Source: Trogon surrucura
Taxonomy: Eukaryota > Chordata > Aves > Trogoniformes > Trogonidae
Length of the DNA stretch: 64,000 nucleotides
Direction of reading: 5' to 3'
Assembly (NCBI GenBank): GCA_020746105.1
Contig: CM036623.1
Location: 3,534,001 to 3,598,000, forward strand
Shown: piece by piece, positions 1 to 13,980 of the stretch
Position numbering within the stretch: position 1 is the first letter of the stretch
How the letters are laid out: every line of letters starts with the position of its first letter
Position numbers and translations under genes: made by a program
Notes under the pieces: model-generated
Told to the model about the DNA's origin: nothing
Databases searched by the model: none
The model's input: only the letters and a program-made list of their open reading frames with translations

Positions 1-3000
1 TGATGAATAACACATCTCCAGGCTGTTGCTAAGACAACTAAAATCTAGTTATTATCCATAAATGGACACGCTTCATCACTGGACTTATTAACCCAGGCCA
101 TGCCACTTACTCTTTAGCTTCTTAATTGGTTTAGATCAGATGTCACGTTTGGATTCCTTCTTCTTGAAGGAATGAGCTCAGCTGCAGCTGATTAGTGCAT
201 TAGCATTTTTTTATCTTTTCTTCCTCCAATTGATTTCCTCTCTCCAAAGATACAAGAGAGAAGGGATGTCTAGATGCATTTTATCATTTTCTCACAGGCT
301 TGAATCAGGCACTGACTGTAACACAGTGCTCTGCATTACCAAACTGCTCTCCTTTTCCCTCTGCTCTGGAGTTCAAGCAGGGCAAGGCAGCAATCCCACT
401 CTATGACTGGCTTGCCTGAGGTCAGCCTGTTGTCACTCAAATTAAATTGATGCAGCATAAGAGGAAAAGAGAAGCACAAACGAAGCCTAGTTTTCCTCAC
501 CCGCACACACTGCCAGGCTGCTCAGCCTGATTTAACTGAAAACTAATGTATTGCCATCAGATCTGTCACAACACCATTAAAAAAAAAAAAAACAATTTTT
601 TTTTTGAAGTTAAGAACATTTTCACTGCATCCAAGAAAAGTGAAGCAATCTGGATAATCCTGTCATAGCTCGGTCTCAGGACTCTGCTGACATCCAGTGA
701 GAGCAGCTTTCTCTGCCTCCTGTCTCCTTCACAGCAGTGCTCTACCTGGTCTCTCTGGCCTCTAACCAAGAATCTTCCCAGAGAATGTGGGGTCTCAAAA
801 ATAGTAAATATCATAGTATGACACTACTGTTACAGATTTTGCGGTAGGACCATGACTTTACCTGAGCAGTTCTAAACCCCAGACCTATTATGCAGCATGA
901 GTGTAGTTGAACAGCCTGAGCTCAGTCCCACAAACAAACAAGTGAGGAAACAAGCAAACAAAAAAAACACACTACAGTGCAGAAGACCAGCTTTGCTTTA
1001 GGAAAGCATAAAAGCATATGCTTTAGGAAAACATAAAAAATGAGTACCCAAGATCTCCCCGATCCCTCACAATAGTGCCTGTGGCTAGCACTAAGTTCAA
1101 CTGCTCTTAGAAACAAAGACAGTTTAGCACTTATGTAGGACATGTTCCAGCTCTGTGGGGAACCCACCACTAAACACCGGGCACCTGCTATCTCACCATT
1201 CCATTTTGTTGTCCAGTGCACTGTACTTGATATGATTTGGAGACAGCAGAATGAATAAGGCTCTAAATAATGAAGAGTCATGATAAATTAAAATTCCAAG
1301 GTTAAATCTTCACCTTTTCCTTGAGGAATTTAAGTATTTTCCTTTGACCTTACTCCCACAACATCTGTGAAGAAGATAAAACAACCCAGATCTTCCTTAG
1401 CCAGGGCTTGTTCATGGAAGAGAGAATTCTTACGAGCTTTCAGAGTCGCCACAGAATAAATAAGAATATGATATACCTACCAAGTCCTTCCAAGAACATG
1501 GCAAACTTCTGAGTGAACAATGTGTTTTGGAGAACTGAAACTGTTCAGAACTGGCAAATACTTTTTTTGCCAGAGATAATTGGCTTCTTTTAAGGAAGAG
1601 TCAAAACATTTCATTTGATCTGTTTACAGAACTGCTGATTTTGTTTCAGAACTTTATATATATACAAGTATTAGGAGTTGCCAGAATTTAATTAAAATCT
1701 CCCAAAGGCAATATTTCATATTTTGTTCTCTGTTTATTAAATATATTGTTTGGCCAATATATCAAGGCAAAAAAAAAAAAGAAAGAAGAGAACACAGTGA
1801 TTGTCTAACACTTGATCTTTCAAGACCACAGGTTGCTCTGTTGATGTAGAGCATCTCATTGCAGTGAGAATCTTCACAGCTATTAAGTTACTTGACAAAA
1901 AAAGAGTTCCCTTGCTTTCCATGTGGCTTCCTGGAATACCAAAGAGGGTCAGGTGATGCTGCACATCTCCACACCTAGCAACTCACAAACAACTACCAAG
2001 CAGCGTGGAGATGGGATCACCACCTACAATAGGATTTCTCACTCTTCTAAGTGAGCTGAGAGCATCCAAGACCTCTAACAGTAATCGCATATTGACGTTT
2101 TTCTGAGTAACTAGACTTATTCTTTTCTCTTGAGAGGTAATAAAATGTTCCTTGATCTAGTCAGTGCTTAGAACAATCATTTCACAGAATGAAATGCTCT
2201 GCTTGCAGTCCCTGCTGCTGCTTCTAAAATAGGCTAAAAGGCTCCTTATGTGCTGAAGCTAGAGGTACAAAACACCTCTATTCCTTCAATCCCAAAGCAT
2301 CTAATTGTAGTGGCCAAAAGTCTCACTCTCTCCTTTCCACTTGCACAGGAAGCCAAAAAGGGATGCTAGGATGGTAAGTCTGTGCTGGTTTTCAATGGAA
2401 CACACAGGTCATCACCTCCAAATCACACATGAGCAATAGATGTTAAAACGAATTGCCAAAAATGACAGAGCTGAAGAGTGCAAAAGGAAAAGTAAATCCT
2501 AACTTCATAATACTATTTTTTATCAGTGAAGTCAGCTTAAAACACTAAAGCTCTATACATTTATTCTGTGGCTATACAGACCCTCTAGCTTCATGTCCTT
2601 CCACACAGACAGCTAGTGGATCCTCTTCATGCAGGGACTCTCTCACAACCCTTTTCTCAGGACGCATAAACAAAACCCAACTTTCACCTTATCTCAGTGT
2701 CTGCTGCAAAAGTCCCACATACATGTTCCGAAACCACAATTGCTTGTCCAAAACCACTACCTACCTCCCTCCTGGGAGTAACAGAAAAGCCAGACTGCTT
2801 CTTGCAACTTCTCCTTCTTGACCCAGGCCCCTCCTGCCAGCCCTCAGTCCCTCAGGCCAGCTCTATGTAGAAGCAACTGTAAGGCGACAAACATTTGTAG
2901 AGCCAGATGGAAATGATCTCATCAGAGATTTTCTCTCCACCTAAAATACTCACAAGTTGTGATCATCCTCTGATCAGCTTCTGCTGCGAGACTGCAAGCT

Positions 3001-6000
3001 GATTGGCCACACAGAGCATGGTCAATGTTTCTTGATGGTACACCTGAAACTACTTCTCCTCTCCCGTAGAGGAAAATAAACTTGTTACAACCTTACCATT
3101 TGGAACACCACTTTCCTCCTTCTCTCCCTCTGTCCAGAAATGCTACCTTCTGTGCAGATGCAGCTTCCCAGGATGCTCTGTTCCACCGCACCAATAAAAA
3201 TCAGGAGTGAGATTTATGTTCCCAGAACTCTTAGAAATTATAAGCTTTTACATTCTTAGCCAAAAATGCCCAAAATATTGAACTCCTGCTTCAACACAGG
3301 TTTCTTGCCATAATATCACAAACACAAAACTGTGGAGACAAGGATGCTGTTGTGTTTGGTTTTCTGTCAGGACTGCTTCGATTGACCCACTCAGTGTGAT
3401 GGAGAAATTAAATTGATGACACCATCACCCACTGACCAGTAAAGCAATAGAGACCTCAGTCAGTCACCTGCAGGACCATCTTTTGTCATCAGCCACAGGA
3501 CTTCAGCCATTTAGCTGGCAAATACTATAAATTATACAAAGAATTGGAAGAATATGGGAGGACCATTAGAAATAATTACATTTTGGCTACCTCCTGGAAG
3601 TTGGAAGTCACAGAGAAAAATCTCAGAGCTAGTGCATCTACAGTGACCTGAATCTTATTTCCCTCCTGTTCACTCCAGAGAGGATGGCATGTAATATCAG
3701 TGGGACAGGGCTGAGGAAGAAGAGACTCATTCCTCTCATCCAAACAGACCCAACACCATTGCCCTGCTGACCAGGGCTCTCATCCTCCTCTGCAGCACAT
3801 CTCAGGGGTTCATTTTCCCCAGCATAAAGAGTAAGCAAAAATACCAGTGGATCAAGATGACAGTTTTGTATGTTATCAGCTGCAAAGACAGTGGAAATTC
3901 AAGACAACCATATCTGTAATAAAAGAGGGACAGCAGTGATATTAATATCTTTGCTTTAAATTTGATAGCACGAATGTGCTGTGCAATAAGCTGAAAATAT
4001 TACGAGAGCCCCCAACTTGAATCTCCGCCAAGCAAGCTATTTTTAGTGGAACGAGTTTAGGTTGCTTGTTAAAGATTTAAACCTAGGCAATAATTGCAGT
4101 TACTCTTCTATCTGATTTAAGTAAGCAGCATTTATTAATGTGCAGTGATTAAGTCAACTATCCCAAAGTAAGCCACAAAGACTTAAAGCAATGAGAAAAT
4201 AGGATGATATCCTGGCTGAATAAAGTCAGCCCTCTGATCTAAGTAAGATCTGATTCATGATAAACAGCTTATTAATGCAGAGTGGAGGGAAAAGAACCAC
4301 AAGATAAGGAGGGCAATTTGATTTATCCCTGTGAAGGCAAAGTGGTAACTGACTGATCAGAGCAAACTCTATCATAGGTGTTATAGACCCAGTTATTTCA
4401 TGCAGATCTCCAAATAGCTGTTGGCATAGAGTAAATCCATGCAAGAACTAGAATCAAATTGGAATAGCAATTCATCCCTGATCCATGCTGTTATTCTGTG
4501 TTCACACCAACACCTTAAATCAGAGGTCAGTATCCTGCATATTCACTCTTTACAGTGTCCAGGTTGAGCAGCAAAGTTCTCCTATCCTGTCTATTTCACA
4601 GTTGTACAGGTGTGTTCAAGATTTTTAACGACAGATAAAACAGATTATAGTCACCCTCTGTGCTGGGGGTGAGGTAAGTTGCTTTTGATGGCAGTATTCT
4701 TAATGTTGAATTCTTTTATGCTGAAGAAAATAAGCCTCCAAATAGGTCTACCTGCTTCAGCTATTTGTGCAAAACACCTCGTTAAATAGAGGCACTTTTT
4801 TACTAAAGAATCCTGGTACATATCCAGTGGGTAAAAGGATAAATGGCTATAATCTTTGAACACACAAGACTACACAGAGTGGGTATTTCATAGCTGCACA
4901 AAGCCCATAATTGAACTTCTGCCCTAGGGGCAAGTTTTCCTGCAGTGTAAGTGCTTCCAGATGCCATACAGGGGTCATGTTCCTTGTCAGGAAAGCAGAA
5001 CTTTACATCCAGTTAATTGTTAGCCCCAGCTGTCTTTTTTTTTCCCCATTGAGGCTAGCTTTCCAACAGTCATTCAAGCAAATGTGCTCATTTCCCAGTT
5101 CCCCCGCAATTCCCCACCACAGTGTAAGAAACTGCAGATTTTGCATGGCTATATTCCAAACTCCGTGCTGTTAAAAATCATAGCAGCAATGGAAAAGCAT
5201 GTAGCCTCAATATTCATAATGTAGGACTCAAGCTAAAGGTGACTCAGTGGTAGTCAAACAGATGCTATGTGAACATAGAACAGTTTCTATACACGGAGTG
5301 GTTAACTAGTGGAGTTAGTGCTCACGCATGAAGGTTTTCAGGGCTTTCTAAGCAGCAAAAATTACTCAATCTGAATTAAGCTGATGACCTCAGTTCAGCT
5401 GACTGTGTCTGGGTGTCCATCTCAGAACACAGTGACCATGAACAGTAAGTCCCTTCTCCCGTAATTCCTCTGGGCTTCATCGTTGGTGTCAATCACAGGA
5501 AAAAAAGGCAGGGACCATGTTCATCCAGTATTTGCATCTCTTCAGCTCAATAGCAAAATATTCATTGATTTGGGACAGCTCAACACTGGCCGAGAGAGGA
5601 AAGTTCAGACCACAGCCTGCTGCAGAGCAAACTAAAAAAATTGCAAAGAAGACAACAGATATAACAAAAGTATAACAATTTATCTTCCTCAAAGTATTGA
5701 TGAGAAACTCATGTGTGTGCATTTGCAATGCCAGTCCATTGATACCATGCATTAGCTACCACCTGCTTGGGTTACCAGACATGTTGGTTGAAGAACAGCT
5801 TGGAGGAGCTCACAGTTTGGGCTGCCAAGCAACTAACCATTAAACACTCAAGAGCAATGTCTAGGGAATGATTTTACACCAACTTGCTCAATTTTACCAA
5901 TAACAGCTCTGGAAGAAGCAACTTCAAGCCACTATAGTTGTGCTTTTCTTCAATACAGATACAGTTCTATGTAAGTAGCCCTCACTGCTCCTGCTTCCCT

Positions 6001-7600
6001 CACAAAACAACCTGCTTTTTCAGTCAACAAAACATCATTTAATCTTTGTAATAAGGAGAGGTTTGACATTTACAGCAACCTACACCTAATCTCTTTGGTG
6101 TCTCTTCTCTGGATTTCCCCAGCAGGGAAACCCACAATATTCTGTGGGCTTCCTCTTCAAAGTAGTCACCGCCTGATGACAAAACCCAAATATATGCCAT
6201 AATCTTGAAGGTCTGGAGCTAGATATTTAGAGCTCCATCGTCACCTGGACCTCATAAGCTTATATTTTCACCAGCAAAATTAATGGAATTTTTTTAAAAC
6301 CTCAAAACCACCTTTTTTTTTTTTTTTTGCTTATTAATCATTAGTTCATAAGCAAAAAACAGAGGGGAGTTACATCATCATCAAAACATTCCTCATCTGA
6401 ACATGCCTCTCCTCTCTTTCTGTCTGATGAAAAAGCAAACAGGTTGTACTAAGCCTTCTTCTCTTTGGGGCTAGAATTTGGCTCTTCTGATTTGTTAGCA
6501 TGGATAATTCTCACTCATATTCCCCCCTGCAAGAGGCGGGCAAAGAAATCCACTTGCTACACTATGAACTTTCAGGAAACATTGCTGAACAGCATGTTGC
6601 TGTGCTCTTCCCTGTGCTGAAACTTCACCAGTTCAGACAATTTCTTACTCTTGTTGTTGCATTTAATCTTCAGAGAAAATAATTAACTGCAATCTTATGC
6701 ATATGAGAGACTGATCCACATTATTAGCCTAGAAACTATGTCCTTATTGTACCCCTTCCCCATAGCCTAGCAGTGCTTGCTCACTCAAAATTAAAGGACA
6801 ATTATCTCCAGCAAAGAGAGATGATCACATTTCCTTCCTTAACTGGGACACTGGAAGTTGAAAAGTCCTTCCCTCACCCAGTGCTGCTCCTGAAAAATCC
6901 TGCAGAAAATTGAGCACAGTTTTACCTGTAATCTGGCCCAATACGCTAAATGTTTCAAAGAAAAAATGCGGGGTCAGCATCATCTCTGACAGACAGAATA
7001 TGTCATGCTTGGATGAGAGGTTTGGGGGGGTGGGGATCAGCCTTTCTGGGTTGGCTCCTCTTCATACACCACCTACCTCCAAGTACAAACTCTCACCTGG
7101 CCACATTGCCCCCCACCTCCTCAGTCAGTACTGTTACGTACTCACCATGTCATAAACATTCAGAATCACCGGTTCATTTGCCATTGTTGATTGCAGTAGA
7201 GGTTGGATTAAAACCTTTCAGTCCCTGCCAGATATGCGTTGCTGCCCCCAGAGTATGCTTTTACCCTAAGCCAGAGAGAAGGAAATGCCTCATCCTACAG
7301 TCTCAAAATGAAGAAGCGTGGAAGAAGGAGGAAAGGAGACAATTATCACTGTTGGAGATGGGGGATAAACTTGATTGCAGGAAGGCAGGAAGGCTTGCTC
7401 TGGGTTTGCTGGCTGTATACGTTTTCTTTCACTGCTCCACAGCACGACAGATCCAAGGTTTCTTTCTAACTCTGCAGCGCACCTTGGGTTTCGAAGACTC
7501 ACACACCACTGTAACCAAGCACCATCCAAGCTTGTAAGTCTCAATCCACAGCAGCCAGACTGAGCCCGAAGATAACCCCTCTCCAGCACTGCGAGAGAGG
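1..7600. other. Intergenic stretch, no gene recognised
   Basis: I checked both strands for conserved coding exons, in particular for SCG5 (7B2), which is expected to the left of ARHGAP11A, and found none. The open reading frames here are short and lack family motifs. The base composition is AT-rich with ordinary poly-A and poly-T runs. If the gene that starts in the CpG island to the right is on the minus strand, this stretch would be its first intron; the sequence does not prove it. Confidence 0.5.
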
Positions 7601-8560
7601 CGGGTGGTAGCTCGTTGGGTGGGGGGGGACCCTCTCGGCGTCTTTCTCAGCAGAGCAGCATGCAGCCACAGCGCAGAGACGCCAGTAATACGCAACGAAC
7701 CGGGAATGGAGCAAGTCCTGAGCCGGGCACCGATGTCCTTTGGGCAGGCAGAGCCCGGCGGGCAACCCAGAGCCCGAGGGCAACCGCGCTCCCTGTCCCG
7801 CCGGGAGCGCGCCCCGGATCGGTCCGCCGGGAGCTGTCCGCGGTCCTGAAATCCACGGGGATCTGTCCGCGGTTCTGAAATCCACGGCGAGCCGTGCGCG
7901 GTGCTGAAATCCAGCGGGAGTGATGAGCCGTCCCGGGGCTCTGCCCGCCGCGAGCGGTGCGCGGTGCCGCTCGGCCGACGCTCAGGCGCTCCGTGGAGGT
8001 CTCTCCGCCCCTGGCAGGGCATGGCGAAAAGGTTGTGCCAGAGGGGCTCCAGCCCCGCGGGGTTCGGTGGTGGGAGGAGGAAGGGGAAGGGGCTGGCTGC
8101 CCCCAGGGCGGAGGGGGGATGCTACAACCCCCATCCCGCCCGCGGCCGTGCAAGGCAAAACCTGGAGACGGCGCCAAAGTTCGTGGGCAGTTCTCGGATT
8201 ACCCGGCGCAGGGGCTGGAGGGAGGAAGATGCCGAGCGGGCGATGCTTCCAGGCAAGGTGCGGGGCCGAGGCTGGGCACCTCCAGCTACGCGTCCTCTGT
8301 TCTTCCCCGGCGGTCGATCCTTATTTCGCGATCAGCTCGTCCCGAGCCGGGCAGCCCCTCCTGACTGACAGCCGCGGGGACCTAGCTCGTCCTCTACTGG
8401 CTGGATGCATCTCTGCACGGTGGGAGGGCGGGGAAGGGACGAAGCGACTGGGCAGGGCGAGTAGTTTCACTTCTGGCAGCCGCAGGGTTTGGAGTTTCTT
8501 CCGCCCTGGGGCTACTTTACACTCGTGTGTTAGGTCCAGGCAACTCTGCAACGTCTTGCC
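7600..8560. promoter_or_regulatory. CpG island, orphan promoter (candidate SCG5 promoter)
   Basis: This block of nearly 1 kb is very GC-rich and dense in CpG, in sharp contrast to the AT-rich flanks, so it is almost certainly an unmethylated CpG-island promoter. Long open frames on both strands reflect composition and resemble no protein I know. Three RE1/NRSE motifs lie inside it (7834-7908). A TATA-like TATAAAA sits just right of it on the plus strand (8599-8605), but nothing shows it is used. Established order in vertebrates is ARHGAP11A, SCG5, GREM1 in one orientation, so a minus-strand SCG5 start is the leading guess. REST sites fit a neuroendocrine gene, but the distance from ARHGAP11A (about 15 kb) is larger than the roughly 2 kb I recall in human. 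The direction of transcription is unknown. Confidence 0.75.
7834..7908 (-). promoter_or_regulatory. Three tandem RE1/NRSE (REST-binding) motifs, 29-bp period
   Basis: Read on the minus strand, positions 7863-7879 give TTCAGAACCGCGGACAG, which fits the 17-bp RE1 consensus NTYAGMRCCNNRGMSAG at every position. Positions 7834-7850 give TTCAGGACCGCGGACAG, with one departure. Positions 7892-7908 give TTCAGCACCGCGCACGG, with two departures but a perfect left half-site. The starts are 7834, 7863 and 7892, an exact 29-bp period, and the sequence between the motifs is also repeated (gaaatccacgg), so the array arose by tandem duplication. REST silences neuronal and neuroendocrine genes in other tissues, so the array suggests that the promoter in this island drives such a gene. 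Binding is inferred from the motif only. Confidence 0.65.
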
Positions 8561-8820
8561 AGCAAACACTCATCTCTGACCTCGACGCGAGAGTCAGTTA
8601 TAAAATCCACTGCGGTAAATTTATCTTCCTTTTGCTCCTCCTCTCTCTTTAAAGTGAGAGCAGGGTCTGTGATGTTTCTGGGAAAGGGTGCAGATGAGCA
8701 GGGGGGAGAAAGGTGGTTCCTGCACCCACAGATTTGCAGCGGTGTGGGGATTTGCACGCTGACCTTAAAGTTCAGACACCACAGACTCTTTCTGAAGCAG
8801 CCTCACCACACCAAAAAGAC

Positions 8821-8845
8821 AAAAAAAAAAAAAAAAAAAAAAAAA
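8821..8845. repeat. Poly-A run (25 A)
   Basis: This is an uninterrupted run of 25 adenines followed by gaaaaa. No retrocopy or SINE body is recognisable immediately to its left, so it is listed as a simple homopolymer. Confidence 0.9.
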
Positions 8846-8849
8846 GAAA

Positions 8850-11800
8850 AAGCAGGGATGACCTCATCTGATTTGGAGGCGTATCTGAGGCTCCTTGCCA
8901 GCTCACAGCCAACCAGGTCTGAATGAAAATTGCAGGAAGCCCGTTACATCAGCAAAGCCCAGCATGCTCCAGCCCTTCCCGATACTGTCTTCAGCCGCAA
9001 GGGTACGATCCCTTTTGGGAGAAGGGTTCACCTCCCTTTGTCAGGAGCAGAAGAACAAGACGGTAGAGCTGCAGCTTTGTAAGTTACTTGTTACACAGCC
9101 TGCAGGAGGATGTGTGGTGAAGGCAGGCAGCATGAAAGGAAAGTGAGTCCACACTCTGCTTAGCTAAGTGTCAGCCTGACAGTCAGACAGAACTTTTCCT
9201 CCAGCCAGTGCAAAAGGAGTCCCAAAACTGTTTTGCCCTAATGGTACACACTTGGTTTCAAAAAAGCAAAGCCATGGCTTAGGCCTGGAAGCATGCAATG
9301 TGGCAGAGATTCCAGTAATTTCATTCTGGCTAGTCACTCCATGGGTGGACTAAGTAATTCCACACACATGGCACAGGGCCTGAGCCAGCACCCTGACTGC
9401 CACCCCACCCCTCCAACCCACCAACTCCAACTTCCCTCTTACGTGCCATTAACCATCTGGGCCTGCAGGAACAGTTTGTGCAGGTGAGAAAAGATGCCAC
9501 TTTCTCCTCCTCCCTACCATCTCAGAGTCCAGATACTGCTCAGGGCAAAGACTAAGCACCCATCATCATTTTAAAGACTATGAAGCAATGAAAATCTCCT
9601 AAGCACCATCATCCATGCCCTAACTTGTAAAACAAACTCCCTACTGAATCCCACAGGGCTCCTGCTAAACTGTCAAAGATCCCCTGAGATTTTCACTTTC
9701 GGGTATGTGTCCTGCTCTGATGATGGTGGTATTTTAAGGAGACTTGAAAGGAGAGGGCATAGCTGCTATTAGACCAACTGACGTATTTGGAAAAGCAGCA
9801 GACAAACTCTTGCCACACTTGTCCACATGCTTATTTGCTAAATTAACTTCAATGTCTGCTGTGCCCAGGGTTCACAAAAATAAATTAAGAGACTTAAATG
9901 AGATTTACATTCCAGGGACAGACATCTAAAAATACCTAGGATTTGGGAAAGGTGACAGCTATAAGCTTTGATGTTTTGTCCTGTAAATATTTCTAAAATA
10001 ATCATCTATAACGTTATAAATTAAGACCATAATTCCACTTCTAACTTTTAGAGATAGACGAGGAAAAAAAAAAACCTAAAAGCTTGTCTTTAAACTCATC
10101 TTCTTGCTTTAAAAGATCAAAGCCAGTCTAAATATGCATTTGTTATGTAAAGGACTTTTGCTGTAGGAGAGACAGTAAATGTCACTTGCACATTAAGACC
10201 TGGATTCACTCCCCCTAACTTGAAAACTGCAAGAACTATATTCTGAATGTCATTGCTCTAGGCTCCCTTTTCTTCCCTTTCATGGAAAAACGTTGTTCCA
10301 CATAGTGACTTAGCTTCATCAATATTTCAGTGATCCTTTAAAAGTTCTTTTTTCTACTCCATTCTATTCTAGGCCACTTATTCTAACTCCAGATTGAAGA
10401 GAACAGTCCAAATACAAATATTCTAACATCAATATAAGGTGATACTCTTTACAAGGCTTAGTTTTCTTTGGCTGTTTTGAAATGTTTCATCAACAGCTCA
10501 GGTTGATACCAGTCAAGAAACCGAAGTGTATTTTGAGTGTGTGAGCACAGTCTTGCAGACAGCTCTGCTGCCAGCAGGCACCAGAGACCAAGTCCTGTCC
10601 TGTAAAAACATTAAAATTCAAATGAATAGCAAATACAGAGAAAAAGGGAGATTCTTCTTACTATTGAGTAGACTAGCTGGAAATAGAGCTTTGCGATCTG
10701 TTTTGAACTCTTTTAAGCACTTATGCTACTTCTAGGACATAGTAGAAACAGACATTTCTTTCTAATACATGTGCCTAAAGCTAGACAACACCTTCATTCA
10801 CATGTAAGCAGCCTATTGCAAGGCCTGATTTTTCTCAGATTTTTCAAGTTCCTAGCACTCCCTTCAAAGGGATACAGGCATACTGAGTTTAACTATGGTC
10901 ATCCACATTTACTATTCATGGCATAAATAAATGTGCATCTTCACACTGTCTAAAGCAGGCCTTACATATCTTCTTAGATTAAGAAAGGAGTGAAAAGGGT
11001 TAAAAGAAAAATAATGTGACTGCCCAACATCGATTAGAAAACCAAGAATCAGGTACAACCTTAAGTAATGACCTGGTTTGCTAGCCAAGGCTGTAGCTGC
11101 AAGCTTCAGCCACCTCCTCCAGGTCCCAGTCACAAAAGTGGCAGCACTGGGCACTGTAAACAGGGCTGTGACTTTCCACTAGAAACAAAAGAACAGCAGT
11201 GCAAGAGAGAGTTAATCGATCTACTAGAGATTATGGTTGCATCTGAGGGTCTGTCTACTTGCGTTGCTATTCAGGAATTCTAGTTTAAATTAATACTTTT
11301 CCTTAATTTACCCTCACACACTTTCAAAGGCTCCTTAGCAACCCAGCAGACAATGGGGCTTTCAAGCATGTTTCACAGCAGGGCTGCCAAGTTTAAACTT
11401 CAAGACACTTAATGGTCTTGTCTCCACATCAGGTACACCACCCCTGGCTGTCCATTATACTTTTTGACAACTTGTCATTTTGGATTGTATATAGTGCTTT
11501 TGCCCAAGTCAAGTTGTCATTATCCCATTCTGAGCGCATTAGCCAGGACTACCCTTTTCAAAGGAAATATAAAATGGCCTTTTAAAAACTAGAGACTGTG
11601 TGTTTTCAAGTTCCTGGGAATGGTGGAAGGTATTTTAGAATGCAAAGAGAGTTGCATGGCCCTTCTTCCATCTACAGCAATAATTAACCTCCTGGATGGG
11701 TGCTGGAGCTTTGTAGCTTTATTTCGGAAGTGTCAGGGGAGGTGTTTTCATTGAAAGAGTTTTATCTCACTTCTACCCAAGACGCTGGCATATACTGAGC

Positions 11801-13975
11801 AGCTGAGTGATTCTGGTCTGACCTGAGCATGGGATATGAGAAAAAAGAGGGACAGAAAGTCTTCACAGGATACCAGCAACAGCACATGCTTTGCCTTATG
11901 TAAGGTCATATGTGAAATGTTTAACTTCTGATTGCACCACAAAGGGGGGAAAAAAAAAACCAGTCAAATTGGATGATTTCAACCATTTAAAAGCTTTTAT
12001 CCAAGGCTGTGGGGATCTGTAGCTGAAAGATAGATGCATGTTAGTAGCCGAGAGGAAATAAAGTTAATATTTGCATTCAATTACTCATCGAGTCACTCCT
12101 GATTTTGCACTTTGTCTCTCTTCTCATTGCAGCTACAGTTCCTAACTTTTAATATTAAAAAGTTGTTTGTCAGGGAGCAACAAATGCTGGCAGCTCCTAA
12201 ATGGGGACCCGAGTGCAAACATGGCTGGCAGGATAGGGACCAATGTCTTGTCCCAGAGCTCATGAGCAAGGTGCACCGGGGGCAGGCCTGGAGATGGGCA
12301 CCACATTCAGCCAAGAGTCCAGATCACCAGGCAAGTTCATAAGGATAAGGCAGGTCTACAGTCAAATCATGATGTCAGCCCATGGGTTGGGCCCAGCAGG
12401 GCAGAGCTGGAGACCAGCATCCTCCCTCCATCACTGGGGCAGGGACTTATGGAGCTTGGCTGAAATCAGCATGGTGGCACGTAATACCCCCAGATAACCT
12501 GGTCTGCCTGATGTGCTCTGATCCCTCCTACCACATGTTGGCAGCTGAACACAGAATCCTGAAGAAAAGACCAGGCTCCTTTAAAAACACACTGCTGGGG
12601 CCACTGACTGCTTTTTGTATAATTACCTGTTTGTTAGATTACAGGGAACTGGAGACCTGGGCTGTCTTACTCCAGCAGATTTGAAGCTCACTCCACCAAG
12701 GAGAGCACCAAAATCTTCAGATTACAGAGCTGGTGTAGGCACCTTAAGTCCTTCTTGCTCACACAGTAAAGGACACAAAAGCCTTGGGCTCCATTCTCAA
12801 AGCTATTTGAGCATTTAACACAGAGAAGGAGATGGGAGCTCTGGCACTCACTCCTAGGCATGTTCCCTCGCTACTAAGCTACACTATTCCAGCACCCTTA
12901 AGCTGCCTATTGATCAGTTTGCAGGCATGAGATGCCCAGGTGTTAGTTCTTCTTTTCAGTCAAGCCGAGTATCATAGTCTGCAGCTGCATCACAGCTTCA
13001 TTCCAGTCATTCTAGAAAGTGTTATCAAAGCTGGTGGTACAGGATATTGATCAAAGAGATGCATGTATGCATCACAACTTATTCGCAGAATTTAGGTATT
13101 TTTTATTCTATACCTAAGCCTCTATTTGCAGTCCTTTTATAAAAGCTGAACATAAAGGAAATTCAGAAATGACAAAATTATTGAAAGATGTCTCACAAAT
13201 GGTCCTAATCTTTAACTTTTCCACTGTGTTCTTTACTTGTATGTGCAAAGTAGGGTAAAATGCAATTTGCAAGCTAGTCTCACACCTTGGTAACAGTGGT
13301 TAGTAATTACAAGTGCTCCACTGTCTTTATTTTGTATTAATTTCTTTACAAATCACTGCAGTTTCTTTTTTTTTTTTTTTCTCAGAATACTAAAACTTAA
13401 TTCCCTTTTCTTATTTTACTTGCCATTCATGTTTGATGATCAGCCAGCAGATACAATAGCATGCTGCGATTCTCTGGGGCTATTACAGCATCCAGACAAC
13501 ACAAGGAACCTTTGAGCTTCTAGAATAATACACCAAACACCACAGCTGCTGGCAGGCGCATCCACAAGTGTCTTCTGACAGGTTCAAGGCTGTTGTGCTC
13601 TGATCAGTACCACCTATAGGTTTTACTAGTTTTAACCCGTCACTCAAAAAACTGTTAATTTTGAAGAGTGAAATACGGATCTATGCCCAAGCAAAGATGG
13701 TAGCTCTTTAACTCCCCACAGAGGTACCTTGTGCTTGGTTAGATACAGACAGTGAGCAACTCATTCCCTCAGAACAAGAGTGTTAGACCCTGAAGTTGAT
13801 CAGTTGGATCTCTGAGTGCGGATAGCATTTTCCAGCTTCACAAGGCTTAGTGATGGCTTTTGTTTAACCCAATATATCCTGGAAAACATACCCAAAGGGC
13901 TTTAACAGGCCCTTGCACGTAATCTGCATGAGCAAACAGGCTGAGACTAACCATTTGACACTTGTACGCTACTCA
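8850..13975. other. Intergenic stretch, no gene recognised
   Basis: There are no conserved coding exons, RNA genes or recognisable repeats on either strand. Open frames are below about 100 codons and look random. The composition is moderately AT-rich. A distal regulatory role cannot be excluded from one sequence. Confidence 0.5.
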
Positions 13976-13980
13976 GATGA

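Noticed and set aside
7429-8579. Several long open frames on both strands (up to 219 codons)
   Set aside because: They overlap one another in a CpG island, are rich in Arg, Pro, Gly and Ala as GC-rich sequence dictates, and show no domain or splice-consistent structure.
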